A DNA stretch of 64,000 nt from Septoria linicola. Taxonomy: Eukaryota; Ascomycota; Dothideomycetes; Mycosphaerellales; Mycosphaerellaceae. Below the pieces are notes generated by a model. The model did no database searches. It worked only from the letters and a program-made list of their open reading frames with translations, and was not told the DNA's origin. This document shows, piece after piece, positions 20,705 to 30,750 of this stretch. Within the stretch, counting starts at the first letter, position 1. Each line of letters begins with the position of its first letter. The stretch is from positions 248,001 through 312,000 of the forward strand of contig CP099429.1 of NCBI GenBank assembly GCA_024114885.1, in the 5' to 3' direction. Made by a program: the position numbers and the translations under genes.

Positions 20705-21532
20705 CTAAGTCGATGTCTCCGTATTTTCGTCCTCCTGGTCAATGAACAAGTACTGCATGTCCTGCAAGACTTCTGCCTCAAACTCGAGCTGCTCCTGTGG
20801 TGTGCGTAGCATGGTCTCTAGCCGGGGTCTTATCCTTGCCTCAACCTCAAGACGCTCGACAGCATTGTAATCACGGTCATTGCAACGCAAGAAGGCCAAC
20901 ACATTACTTAAGTCGGTGTGTGGCGCTTCCATCTTCCGCCGTCGCAATATATTGGTGCAAAGTGGCAGGACGGCCTTGCTTAGCGCTCGTGCTCTGATAT
21001 TTGCTTCCACGCCGCTTGCATTGGTGACCCACACCCATGGAAGTGCCAGACACTGCAGATTGTGAGCACCATGTGCCAAGGCGATCCATGAGGGCATTTC
21101 TGCGAGCCGGAAGCACCGTGAGCCTTTGTAGGGGACGCGGTCCAGCAGAATCTCGACTTTACGCACGTGAGTAATCGAGTCTCCGATCTGCCGAGCCCAT
21201 GTACCTGCTATGCCTGGAACATGGAAATAAAAGTTGTATGCGCCATAAAAGACTGGTCCAAACTCGGCATGGGATTGTCGAGAAGCTCGCAGCAGACTTG
21301 CGGCAGTGTGTAGGGAGGCCGAATCCTTTTCGAACACGTGCTTTGTGTATGAGGTCGATGGCTTATCCATCCGGTAGTCTCGTATCGTGATCGTTTCAGT
21401 GTCGCCCAAAGTAAGCTCGTACACTCGATTCCGGAGCTCGGGCGGCAGATCGAAAAAGCACGTGGTCGCGCTCTCATCCGGCTGAGGTAGCTCCATAACC
21501 AGGAGCGTGTCACGGCAAGACGCGCAAGTCAT
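20705..21532 (-). CDS. 2EXR-domain protein, array member 3
   Basis: Intronless, 275 residues from ATG 21532 (upstream in-frame codons have no ATG). The leader has a CASC pair like the CSFC of member 2. The domain: FFDLPPELRNRVYELTLGD, LLRASRQSHAEFGPVFYGAY, RQIGDSITHVRKVEIL. The tail: LETMLRTPQEQLEFEAEVLQ then YLF. Intact. Confidence 0.8.
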   Translation of the reverse strand: MTCASCRDTLLVMELPQPDESATTCFFDLPPELRNRVYELTLGDTETITIRDYRMDKPSTSYTKHVFEKDSASLHTAASLLRASRQSHAEFGPVFYGAYNFYFHVPGIAGTWARQIGDSITHVRKVEILLDRVPYKGSRCFRLAEMPSWIALAHGAHNLQCLALPWVWVTNASGVEANIRARALSKAVLPLCTNILRRRKMEAPHTDLSNVLAFLRCNDRDYNAVERLEVEARIRPRLETMLRTPQEQLEFEAEVLQDMQYLFIDQEDENTETST

Positions 21533-21957
21533 TCGAGGTGTGACTTTGATGGATTGAAGTTGCGGATCGAAGTGCAAAGGAGTGTCAAGAATGGAGCAAA
21601 AGAGTTTGGTGAAGGTGACGCAAGATGCATTGAAGAGAAGGCAAATCTTTGTACTTGCGGGGAAATGCCGCTCACTCTATTCTTCTCGCCAAGGCAAGAA
21701 GTGAGTGACTATGAACTCGTGATGCAATTCGATCATTCTTCGATTCGCTCGCGCGCGCCGGGAGCTCTCATCGACACTTGCCTTTGGGCCTCCCCGCGAT
21801 AGTGGTCGTATCACCACGACAGTAGCATACAGCGACCATACCGACTCCAGCTACCTGGCCAGCTGCGCTCAAGACCTGGCCTGGCACAGACGTAGACGCC
21901 GCTCGCTGCAAGTCTTGACAGCTTTGAGCTGAAGCCTTCTCACCCTCGAGACGTACG
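21533..21957. other. intergenic within the 2EXR array
   Basis: About 425 bases; no gene or relic recognised. Confidence 0.4.
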
Positions 21958-22767
21958 CTACGGGAGTGCCTCTATGTCCTCCCCGCCTTCCTGTGGACCG
22001 AATAGACCAACAACATCCCGCAGAATCTCGCCCTCCAGCTCGCTGTCCTCTTGTGGTGTGCGCAGCATGGCCTCCAAGCGCCATTTCATGTTTTCCTCGA
22101 TCTCCGAAGCCACAGCACAGTCCCATCTCACAATACGCAAGAATTTCAGCATGTCCAGCGTTTTGACAGCCGAGCTCTCCGCTCTATGCTGGTCCACAAC
22201 GATTTGGCAAAGTGGCATGAGCAATCTACTCAGAACCCTCGCCTTTGGTATAACCAAATTCCAAGAAGAGCACTCCATGGTAATCGGTGGCAGTGTCAGG
22301 CATTCCAAGCGCTGTACACTGCTCATCAGGGACAGTAAAGCTCTCGTGTCGGTCACAGATCTTCAGGGCTCCTTGCATGCGTGAACAAAGATGAAGTCAA
22401 TGATCTCGACCTTGCGCAAATGGACAAGCGAGGCTCCGATGCTACGAGACCACCTCAGAGCTGCCCTGGGCCCTAGGAAACTGAACTTGTATCTGCCGTA
22501 GAGCACTGGCGCAATTTCGGCATGCAGTTGTCGGCTAGCCCTTGAGAGACTTGTCGCGACCTGAAAAGCGTCTCCAACGTTGACCTCTTCCATGAACACA
22601 TCCTCGCCATCTGTTAAAGACCCCGGAGTCTCTTTTCCGACACGTCGCAGACGCAGGTAAATGTTCTTCAACTCAGGGAGCGAAGACTCGTAGACTTGAT
22701 TGCGCAGTTCAGGTGGCAAGTCGAGGAAGCTGGTTGGCGGCTTGCTTCTCTTCGGAGGGTGCTCCAT
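21958..22767 (-). pseudogene. 2EXR-domain gene, array member 4, with one in-frame TGA
   Basis: A single frame runs from ATG 22767 to the stop at 21958, interrupted only by TGA at 22363-22365. Upstream part: FLDLPPELRNQVYESSLPE, LSRASRQLHAEIAPVLYG, ASLVHLRKVEIIDF, ending KEP before the stop. Downstream part in the same frame: RSVTDTRALLSLMSS, QRLECLTLPP, then the family tail LEAMLRTPQEDSELEGEILR. Aligned with member 3 the TGA falls inside the region joining VRKVEI to NLQCL with only a one-residue length difference and no frame loss. It could be a recent pseudogene, a truncated 134-residue protein, or a read-through gene. No intron with proper signals removes the stop. Confidence 0.7.
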
Positions 22768-23671
22768 CACTAGCAGAGGTCTGGCGGCGCTGATATGGAT
22801 TTGTCAAATCGATGTTGTGGGTGTGTTCGTACAAGATTAAGGAAGCACAGAAAAGGCCCAAGACGCGCTAGCTCGGTCTGAGCAGAAAGCAAAAGTGAAG
22901 GTCGCACGAGCTGCATGTGAAGGTGCATATCAGGTGCGTCGCATTTGGAAGGCCGCTGCTTTTTGATACCGTAGCGCAAAAGAGAGATGATGGCCCCAGG
23001 TCGAGCCGCAAGCGAATCCCTCCGCCCGAAGTGGTACGCGCCTCAATGCAGAATGCGGTACTGATGTCCTACAAGACTCCTGATGGTGACATTTCTCCAG
23101 CAGCGGACAGCAAGCGTACCAATGCCTGCCACCTAATGATGCCATATCTCAGCGGCCTAGCACCCAATTCCGTAGTGATACTCTTCCGGCACTCCGTTCT
23201 TCGCCTACGGCATCTTCTGCATGCTGCAGCAACATGTCATCCGCCTGTTCACTTGACTTGATAGGACTGAAGGACTATCAAAGACTCTGCAGCCTAGTGG
23301 GAGATGAAACTGGAAAGCATGCGAGCTGTGTAGAAACTTGCAGATGGAAGTCGTCTCGCTACGAACCATGCTCATCCATGATAAGAGACCATGACAGGCG
23401 CCAGATGCTGGACTTCTGTTCAAGACCACATCTGCGCGTGGTATTGCTCGAGAACATCAGCCAGAACATCAATTCTCTCGACAAACACCGTGGCAGTCGG
23501 CTCGGCGCATCTGCTGAAGCTTCTCGTGCTCGGATGTGTACTCGTTCTAGCCATTATGCTTCACTACCCTCGCAGCAGCGTGAGACCCTCGACCAAGCCA
23601 TCACTCCTTATTCTTATACTCTGCGCCGCGAAGAGTCCACTCATGCTGCTTCTCAGCCTTGTAGCAGCGTT
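22768..23671. other. intergenic within the 2EXR array
   Basis: About 900 bases, the widest gap inside the array apart from 26620-27549. I looked for a decayed paralogue and did not see the PPELRN or LRTPEE motifs. Confidence 0.4.
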
Positions 23672-24463
23672 TCAATGATGGGTCTCGGTGTGGGGTGACT
23701 TGAACATCGCCTGCACTGCTTCCAAAATTTCTGTCTCTTCCATGTCTGCTTCTTCTGGCGTACGCAGTTGCTGTTCCAGCATCATAACGAGAGCCTCCAT
23801 GAAACCCGCCTCCGGTTTTGAGAGTTCCCGGCTGCGCCACATCATAACGTCAAGCCATCCAAGCATGTCGGTCACCCTACAAACGGGGTTTTCCTGCTTC
23901 GCTCTCCTCATCATCATCAGACAAACTGGCAGTAAAAGCCTACTCAAGCCTCGAGATGTGGTCGACGGTGTCCACCAGTATCGCAGTCTCAAGTTTTCGA
24001 GCTGCCGCGCATTTTCCAGCAAGGCGACGAATGACTTGATGATTGAGAAGTAGCTGTCTCCTTGCGCAAACACACCATAGCTTGGTTTGGTAAACAGAGA
24101 GTCGACTTGTATCTCTCGTACCTGCATGATCGCCCGTCCGATAGCAGCGGCCCATAGCTGTCCGACAGCAGTGTCACTGAAGATGAACTGGTTGGCGCCG
24201 TACAGAATTGAGGACGCCTCGTGGTGTATTTGTCGGCTGGTGCGAAGCAGGTTCGCTGCAGTGCTCGTAGGCTTGAAGAATTCTGGCCCAACGAAGTCTG
24301 GCTCTCGCGACGCTCCGATTGTAGAACCTGTCCATTCAACACATATCGGTACCTTGCCTTTGAAAACCAGATCGTAAATGGAATTGCGAAGTTCCGATGG
24401 CAAGTCAAGAAAACCGGCGCGGCGCTTGCTCTTCTGCTGTGTCGCGAGCATTTTTGGTGCCAT
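23672..24463 (-). CDS. 2EXR-domain protein, array member 5
   Basis: Intronless, 263 residues. Domain: GFLDLPSELRNSIYDLVFKG, LLRTSRQIHHEASSILYGAN, GRAIMQVREIQVDSLF. The tail: QQLRTPEEADMEETEILEAV then AMF. Intact and typical in size; basic leader (KSKRRAG) just before the domain. Confidence 0.8.
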   Translation of the reverse strand: MAPKMLATQQKSKRRAGFLDLPSELRNSIYDLVFKGKVPICVEWTGSTIGASREPDFVGPEFFKPTSTAANLLRTSRQIHHEASSILYGANQFIFSDTAVGQLWAAAIGRAIMQVREIQVDSLFTKPSYGVFAQGDSYFSIIKSFVALLENARQLENLRLRYWWTPSTTSRGLSRLLLPVCLMMMRRAKQENPVCRVTDMLGWLDVMMWRSRELSKPEAGFMEALVMMLEQQLRTPEEADMEETEILEAVQAMFKSPHTETHH

Positions 24464-24862
24464 GGCGAATGTGGTGGTGCATCAGATTATTCGGAACGAG
24501 TGGCTCTTCCGTCACGTTACAGAGTGCAATCGAATGGTCGGGAGAGCACAATGGCTCGAGTTGATGTTTGCGCAAGTTTGAAAAAGGGCCTCGAGCAACA
24601 AACAAGTGACCAAGTGCCAAGCCCGAACAGCATCGGCTATGACAAAAAGCACTAGATCAACGGACGTTTCATGGCACGCAATTGGCGAGCAGTGGAACAT
24701 AGGAGTGAAGCATTAGCAGCATTCCAGACATGCTGCACACGCGGCAAGCTGCTCGTGGATGGTCAATATAGGGCAACGCTGCAAAGACACACTCACTCAG
24801 CTGCGATCAGGGGCCAATGCCGTCTCAATCATACCAGCGTCTCTAAACGAACTACTTCTACA
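24464..24862. other. intergenic within the 2EXR array
   Basis: About 400 bases; nothing recognised. Confidence 0.4.
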
Positions 24863-25678
24863 CTACCATACAATGGTATGTAAGGCTGAAATTTCCTTGA
24901 GTCGCACCATACGTCCTTTCACCTCACCACCAGGAAGCTCAAACATCACCTGAATCGCTGCTAACCGCTCCATTTCAAACTTGGCCTCCTGCTCTGGAGT
25001 TCGCAAAACCTCCTCCAGCGACTCTTGCAGTCTCGCTCGCACTTCTGGCTCCCAATGCTTGCCATCCAGAGTCTTGGAATGAAAGTGCAGGAAGCCCAGC
25101 ACGTCGTCCGCACGATCAGCAGTAGCTCATTCTCGCTGCCTTTGAACAACCCTGGTACACGGAGGTAGCAGGAATCTGGCAAGTCCTGGAACACTCATGG
25201 TATCTTCTATTACGGTTAGAGACTCCAAGTATAGCACGCTTTCCATGGCCATCAGCCACGTCTTCGAGCGTCCCAACGCCAGCTTGCGAGAGTTGTCCGA
25301 GTCTTGAGTAAAGCTATGAATACTAATATCGCGAATATGGACAGCCAGAGGTCCAAGTGCGGTCAACCAAAAGTTCGCTGTCGATGGCTCCATGAAGTAA
25401 AACTGGTTGATGCTGTACAAGATCGGTGCAGCTTCAGCATAGACTGCTCGACTTGCACGAAGGAGATTCGCAGCATCCCACGGCGGCTCGAGACGCCACT
25501 GGTCCCATCTTGGCGAGCTGTATAGATGTCGAGGTAGGCTCGGATCATTTACCATTACTATGACTGGTCCGACCTCCTGCAGCACAGTCTCATAAATCTC
25601 AATGCGGAGCTCCGGTGGCAGGTCGAAGACTCCTCTTGTGACTCGGTGAGGTGCAGAATCCACTTCGACTGGCATCAT
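24863..25678 (-). pseudogene. 2EXR-domain gene, array member 6, with one in-frame TGA
   Basis: Frame from ATG 25678 (an ATG at 25768 is also possible) to the stop at 24863, broken only by TGA at 25127-25129. Before it: GVFDLPPELRIEIYETVLQE, LLRASRAVYAEAAPILYS, LARFLLPPCTRVVQRQRE. After it, same frame: ATADRADDVLGFLHFHSK and the family tail LEEVLRTPEQEAKFEMERL then VMF. In intact paralogues the same place reads RRRKMEAPHTDLSNVLAFL, so the stop replaces a residue without gap. The part after the stop lacks only about 88 residues. Confidence 0.7.
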
Positions 25679-25854
25679 TAAAGTGTCGGAGAGGTTGGAC
25701 GTGGACACCCGGAAGGAGAACGAAAGGTCGTCAAGCAACAAAGAATAGCTACAATCAGGCGCAAACATGTTTGAAGAAGAGCCCAGTGCTGTCTCTGTTC
25801 GGGAGCGGCGAAGACATTTAGCAGGCAGCAAGGAGTGTTTGGCTAGGTTCGAGA

Positions 25855-26619
25855 TCAATACGAATCGTCGAACATAATCTGTGCAGCGTGTAGCACCTCT
25901 CCGTCCAAAGCATCCTGCTCTTCTGGTGTTCGCAGCAGGGCTTGTAGCTTGTTGCGCAATCTCCACTCGACTCCGCGGCACTGCGGAAACTGCGATGTAG
26001 CAAAGTCTCCGACCCAGACTATGTCCACCACCCCGTCCTCGATGCCCTTGTCCAGCCGGGCTTGCTTGACATTCCGGAGAATAGGTTGAAGTGCCTTGCA
26101 CAGTCGTCCCGTGCCGAAGTCATCAGAGCCAAGATCGCCTGGTAGTGTCAAATCCTTGAGCGCAACAGCTTCCTGCATGGCCTCAAGCCAGGACTTGAAA
26201 TTCTTGAATCCTGTCTGTACGTATGCAATATCCGACAAGTTTCACGGGTAGCATTGCAGTCTCACAAGCCAGACTTCTCGCAAAGATGCGCACGAGTCAC
26301 CGATCTGCCTTGTCCAGAGATCCGCGGTCGACCGCCAGTAGAACTTGAATCTGTTCGCTCCATAGAGGACTGGTGCTGTCTGGCTGTACAGCTTGCGATT
26401 TGCGGCAAGAATGCTCGGTGCGAGGCCAGGAGCTGTGTTGATTTTGTTGTCTGTCAAGATATAGAGTCCGCTATTTTTGGTATTGGACAGTGTGATAGGC
26501 CCAGGATAAACTAGTACGAGCTCGTAGATCTGGTTTTGCAGCTCTGCTGGTAGTCTCTCCAGAGCTGACTCTGGAATGGCCATAGAAAGCGGAGCGGCCG
26601 CTCTACTTCTGAGCGACAT
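25855..26619 (-). pseudogene. 2EXR-domain gene, array member 7, with one in-frame TGA
   Basis: Frame from ATG 26619 to the stop at 25855, broken only by TGA at 26242-26244. Before it: LERLPAELQNQIYELVLVY, SILAANRKLYSQTAPVLYG, RQIGDSCASLREVWL. After it, same frame: NLSDIAYVQTGFKNFKSWL and the family tail LQALLRTPEEQDALDGEVL then IMF. A 51-nt GTGAGA..TACAG segment covering the stop could be spliced out in frame, but it lacks a CTRAY branch site and would remove about 17 residues that paralogues have, so I prefer a nonsense codon. The ExR core is slightly altered (AELQN for AELRN). Confidence 0.65.
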
Positions 26620-27549
26620 TGTTTCAGGCAGCAGGAGCGGGGACAGAGCAAGTGAAGGCTCAAATTTGGAAGGTTGATTGTCGGCTCGAGTTCGCGACGC
26701 CAGTAGTGGTGATGTCGGCGCCAATGTGCTTGGTGATTTCGATGTCGTGAAGTTGATAGAGGGTGACAGGAAGTTTGACGGATGGAAGAGCGAAAAGGTG
26801 GGGCGTTAGTCATGGATCAGGTGAAGTATAAGGGAGGGTCAAGCAACAGAATCCGCACTAAGCATCGACCACAGCAAAGTCGGACGAACATCGCCCGCGG
26901 TATCAAGCAAAGCACGCTAGGAGTTGTATGTTCTCTTACAGAATTGAGGGCACTTGCAGTCATCGAGGCCAGGTCTGTCTCCAAGAACAGAAACACGAGA
27001 CATGATACGCATCTGGCTGACAAGAGTTGGGACGCGACTAGCAGCTAGCAAGCAGTAAACCTACGACTGACGATATGCATAGCTCTTTTCCGCCTGATGG
27101 AGGACGTACCAACTTCACACGAAGACTGGACATCACGAATTACGACAGCTGCACGGATAGATCAGGTAACATACATTATCGAGCGGCGTATCTGGGTGGA
27201 AAGCTGAAGCAGCGGCCTACTTTGAGTCTGAGCAGCCGCACGGACAAATTTGGATCATGGATGCTGATCGGAGTGACAAGTACCAGCTTACTGATAGCAT
27301 GTGGGAAGATGCTATGCCGACTGATCTGCTGGGGGTATATCTGTAGTTTACCTCGACTACCCAGCGACAGCCGCGAGACTGGCCTGATACCACTGTGTTG
27401 CATTCCCAAAAGTTCCGCCTCGATCTCGAGTCTTGATCAGTCATATTGAAGACTTCCGGTTGGTTCGAGTCGACTCAGAATGTGCCTGCTCGCTCGCTTT
27501 CGTCACCCTCCGCCCTTGCTCCAGTGCCAAAGCTCTCTAGCTGTACCGT
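26620..27549. other. intergenic within the 2EXR array
   Basis: About 930 bases without a recognisable gene or relic. Confidence 0.4.
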
Positions 27550-28260
27550 CTAGGTCGCCGCTTCTGCCCCGCCCAGCAGCGCTCTCAATTCCTTCTTGAT
27601 AGTATCGACAAATGCGGTGATTTCCTCAAGATTACCATTGAAGACACTCTCGCTGTGGATGATGTTCACAACATCACTCATGTCACCTCGATCGTGTCGT
27701 CGCTGTCGGAGGCCTTTGAGCACGGGCAGGAGATACACCGCTATGTCTTCTGCCCGGTAAGGTCCCGATTTGTCAGCTTTGAGACCCAGAGTCATCGACT
27801 CAAGGCTATAAGCTTTCTGCAAGTGCTGGAGCCACGAAGTGAAGTTTGCGTCTTGTGCTGCAATCCTTCGTCTCCACATGTCCCTATACACCGCGTCCAG
27901 AAACACTTTCCTCACATATTTGATCTGATCGCCAATGGCCATAGTCCAAAGATCAGCATGACGTGCAGTCACAAAGAAGAACCGGTAGTAGCCGTACAGG
28001 ATCGGTGTGGCCTCCTTGTTGACTTGTCGAGAAGCTCGGAGAAGGTGAACGGTCAGACGACGCGGACAGCTGGCTGCCTTTCCAGGGCCAAGGTAGCATC
28101 TAGCCACACAAGAGGGTCCTATGCCACATCGATGTACCTCGGTCTCGATGACACTATTTGGCACATTAATGTCCATGACGGTCATTCCGTAAATCCTGTT
28201 TCGCAGCTCGGCCAGCAGATCGAGAAAGCCCTTGCCTTTCTTGCGCTTGGTGCTCGCCAT
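27550..28260 (-). CDS. 2EXR-domain protein, array member 8
   Basis: Intronless, 236 residues from ATG 28260. Basic leader KRKKGKGFLDLLAELRNRIY, then LLRASRQVNKEATPILYGYY and GDQIKYVRKVFLDAV. The C-terminus is divergent: the LRTPEE motif is missing, ending KKELRALLGGAEAAT, so it belongs to a separate branch with member 9. Intact frame. Confidence 0.75.
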   Translation of the reverse strand: MASTKRKKGKGFLDLLAELRNRIYGMTVMDINVPNSVIETEVHRCGIGPSCVARCYLGPGKAASCPRRLTVHLLRASRQVNKEATPILYGYYRFFFVTARHADLWTMAIGDQIKYVRKVFLDAVYRDMWRRRIAAQDANFTSWLQHLQKAYSLESMTLGLKADKSGPYRAEDIAVYLLPVLKGLRQRRHDRGDMSDVVNIIHSESVFNGNLEEITAFVDTIKKELRALLGGAEAAT

Positions 28261-28774
28261 GTTGGCGTTGGAGTCGCGTATTGATGCGCGCAAGACCTCG
28301 ACTTGTTGTTGACTGAAGCTGTGTTTAATTTTAGAGCAAGGAAAAGAGTAGAAAGAGAGACAATGAGAAGTCTTGTGGTTGATGGTCAGTGCACGCTTCA
28401 CTTCACTCCAGCTGCAGGTGAGGCAGAAATCTGAAACAACGCAGCACTCGCAAACGCGTCATGAGTCAAGTTTCACAAGCAATTCATCTGAGGTGAGAGC
28501 ATGGACGAGGATCGCTGGAGGTCTGGAACCTTTATCAGGAGTGCGAAGTGTCAGGACCAATGCTGTCCGGCGATGCCAACCACCCCTTCCTCTCACCATG
28601 TAAGCGAAAGGACAACACAACATCCCGCCTCGCCCAAACACTGCTCCCGAGACAACGACCGATGCCCCTCTTTGCCATGAGTTAGCGCTCCAGATCCTTG
28701 AAGCGTACGTGGCAGCTTCGCCCGCTCAATGAGCCTACCGCCAGGGCCTGTTCGTTGTCGCGTCATGCCAGACT
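28261..28774. other. intergenic within the 2EXR array
   Basis: About 510 bases; nothing recognised. Confidence 0.4.
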
Positions 28775-29503
28775 TCAGCTCAGCATCTTTCGTAGTAGTT
28801 CCTTCACCTCATCGCCATATGGATTATCCGAGCCATCAGATAGAGGCGTTGTCTGCATCATCTTTAACGATGTAACAGCATTGTCTTGGATTCCTCTTTG
28901 CTCGCGACGAGCTTGTATGCCCTGAAACAGAGGAAATAGCACACTTGCGAGTCTTTTGGCAGTGTGGTCCGTAGATTTTCCGTCAAGGCGTAGAGTGATA
29001 GAATCGAGATCTTCTGCTCGACGCATCATTTTCAGCCACGACGAAAACATCTTCAGATGCTCAGGTGATGGGTAAATTGAGCATACACTGTCATGAAACG
29101 ACCACAAGTAGACCTTCCGAAGGTAGCACACCGATTCGCCGATTTGCTGCGTCCAGGCATGAGCGACGGAAATGCTGTCTGGCTCGAACTCATTGCAGCC
29201 GTAGAACACTGGAGCAGATTCTAAGCTGATTTGTCGGCTTGCGAGGAGAAAGCCGATGGCCAGGTGTGGATTGCGGTAGTTGCTGAGGACGACATGATCC
29301 CTGCGCTTGAGTCTCGGTAACGCATTGCGCTCGGCCAGTTCTCTCCGAATGTCTCTACCTCTCCACTCAAGCACCAGGCGGCGATGATGGACGAGTGATA
29401 GGGTGTAAATCTCGTTTCGCAACTCTGCCGGGAGATGGAGGAAGGTGGCTCGTGAAGCCTCTTTTATACTCGCCGACGCCTGGCCTTGACCAGCGGCAGG
29501 CAT
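28775..29503 (-). CDS. 2EXR-domain protein, array member 9
   Basis: Intronless, 242 residues from ATG 29503. Domain: FLHLPAELRNEIYTLSLVHH, LLASRQISLESAPVFYGCNEF, GESVCYLRKVYLWSFHDS. The end (VKELLRKMLS) lacks the LRTPEE motif as in member 8. It shares ESAP and Arg-rich middle features with member 1. First gene of the array in transcription direction. Confidence 0.75.
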   Translation of the reverse strand: MPAAGQGQASASIKEASRATFLHLPAELRNEIYTLSLVHHRRLVLEWRGRDIRRELAERNALPRLKRRDHVVLSNYRNPHLAIGFLLASRQISLESAPVFYGCNEFEPDSISVAHAWTQQIGESVCYLRKVYLWSFHDSVCSIYPSPEHLKMFSSWLKMMRRAEDLDSITLRLDGKSTDHTAKRLASVLFPLFQGIQARREQRGIQDNAVTSLKMMQTTPLSDGSDNPYGDEVKELLRKMLS

Positions 29504-30150
29504 GGTCAGATGCAATGCGCAATTGTACTGGAGTTGTTTGCCAAGTTTTGGAATGTTGAGACTGTTGATGCGGAGTTGTAGAAGAAGAACAGGGAAGGTG
29601 GGCGCGACTTGCATGAGAAACTGCAAGGCACGCGTCAGCACGGACGCTTACTTTGACTTGACCTCATCTGTCGACAAGAGAGATAAGCACATACTTGTTG
29701 CTTGGGCCGATTGTGAAGATGATTCTGACTTGAGTTTAGCACTACATAACAGTACAGACCCGAAAATTCAACTAACGGAGCAGTAGAAACCTGGGGCCCG
29801 GCCTCCGCTGATGCTGAGAGCCCGCAATCCGTGCCGACTGCTTCTGTACAGCAACCTCCAGAATCCAACCATGATTCAAATCGACCGACCAGTGGCGGGA
29901 AGGAACTCCTCACATAGTCCGATGCTACACAGTCGTCGATGGAGAGGGGTTACGCCGAGGTGCGTGCTTTTGGAGTACCAAGTGGTAGTCATCACTCTCG
30001 TCAGAATTCCGCCCGCGCTTCGTTGTGCTTGCACCCAACTGACTCCGACCCAAGCTCATCGGCTACTCCTCAATAGCACAGTTGCTGAAAATGCAATCGT
30101 CCATAGTCCGGCCGGCCGTAGCAGTCAAGCGTACGAGATACATCTTGCAA
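29504..30150. other. intergenic
   Basis: About 650 bases between the array and the next open frame; no recognisable gene. Confidence 0.4.
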
Positions 30151-30750
30151 TTACTCCGTCACAATCAGGATGTTGGACACAAAGGTGTTTGGGCGGCTCG
30201 TGGCGTCGCCTGCTGCAGCCGGCTCAATGTATGATACAAAGCCGATACTCTGGAGATTGGGCACGATGTTGTTGAGAAGCATGTTCTGCGTGGAGACTTC
30301 GTTGAAGTTTGTGCCAGTATTTGGCGCTTCTGGTAACTGCGTGCTGTCGTTTGCGGGAATGATTGCACCGGCATGATACTGGCGGGTCTTCGAAGCACTA
30401 GATGATGGCGCGAGGACAGTAGTGTCCGGTAGCACGTTGTCAGGCTGTTGAGCAGCTGCATCTTGATCGTTCTGGAGTAGTTGGAAGGATTCGAAGGCGA
30501 AAGTGGCTGAGGGACAAGATGCGTGGGAATGTGTCGTGCTGCAAAGGCAACGGCACAGTGCGACACTCGAGAGCCAGCATGTTGCATAGCAAGCTCGATA
30601 TCCAGCGCCAGTAATGGCGGCTTCGCGTGCCAATGTCAAGGCTGCGGTATATATCGGAGCAGACTGGCTAGTCTGGTAAGCAGTATCGCTTCTCTCGGAT
30701 TGTCGACACTGGGCGACTGGGAGAAGACTTCGTGCAAGGAGGGCAGTCAT
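30151..30750 (-). CDS. hypothetical protein, 199 aa
   Basis: A single open frame from ATG 30750 to the stop at 30151. The N-terminus is basic, Arg/Ser/Ala-rich and Cys-containing (LARSLLPVAQCRQSER), compatible with a mitochondrial presequence but not diagnostic. The second half is polar (QNDQDAAAQQPDN, FNEVSTQNMLLNNIVPN) and ends in a hydrophobic stretch (TFVSNILIVTE). No family recognised. A chance open frame is possible; a spliced structure is also possible. Confidence 0.3.
   Translation of the reverse strand: MTALLARSLLPVAQCRQSERSDTAYQTSQSAPIYTAALTLAREAAITGAGYRACYATCWLSSVALCRCLCSTTHSHASCPSATFAFESFQLLQNDQDAAAQQPDNVLPDTTVLAPSSSASKTRQYHAGAIIPANDSTQLPEAPNTGTNFNEVSTQNMLLNNIVPNLQSIGFVSYIEPAAAGDATSRPNTFVSNILIVTE

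Noticed and set aside
26225..26275. A 51-nt intron that would remove the TGA of array member 7
   Set aside because: GTGAGA and TACAG ends exist, but there is no branch site and splicing would delete a segment that paralogues keep.
27455..27480. Possible tRNA T-arm sequence GGTTCGAGTC
   Set aside because: No matching acceptor, D or anticodon stems could be folded around it.
18104..29503. RIP as the cause of the nonsense codons in the 2EXR array
   Set aside because: RIP makes mostly CpA to TpA changes and so TAA/TAG stops; all four stops are TGA and the genes are not unusually A/T-rich.
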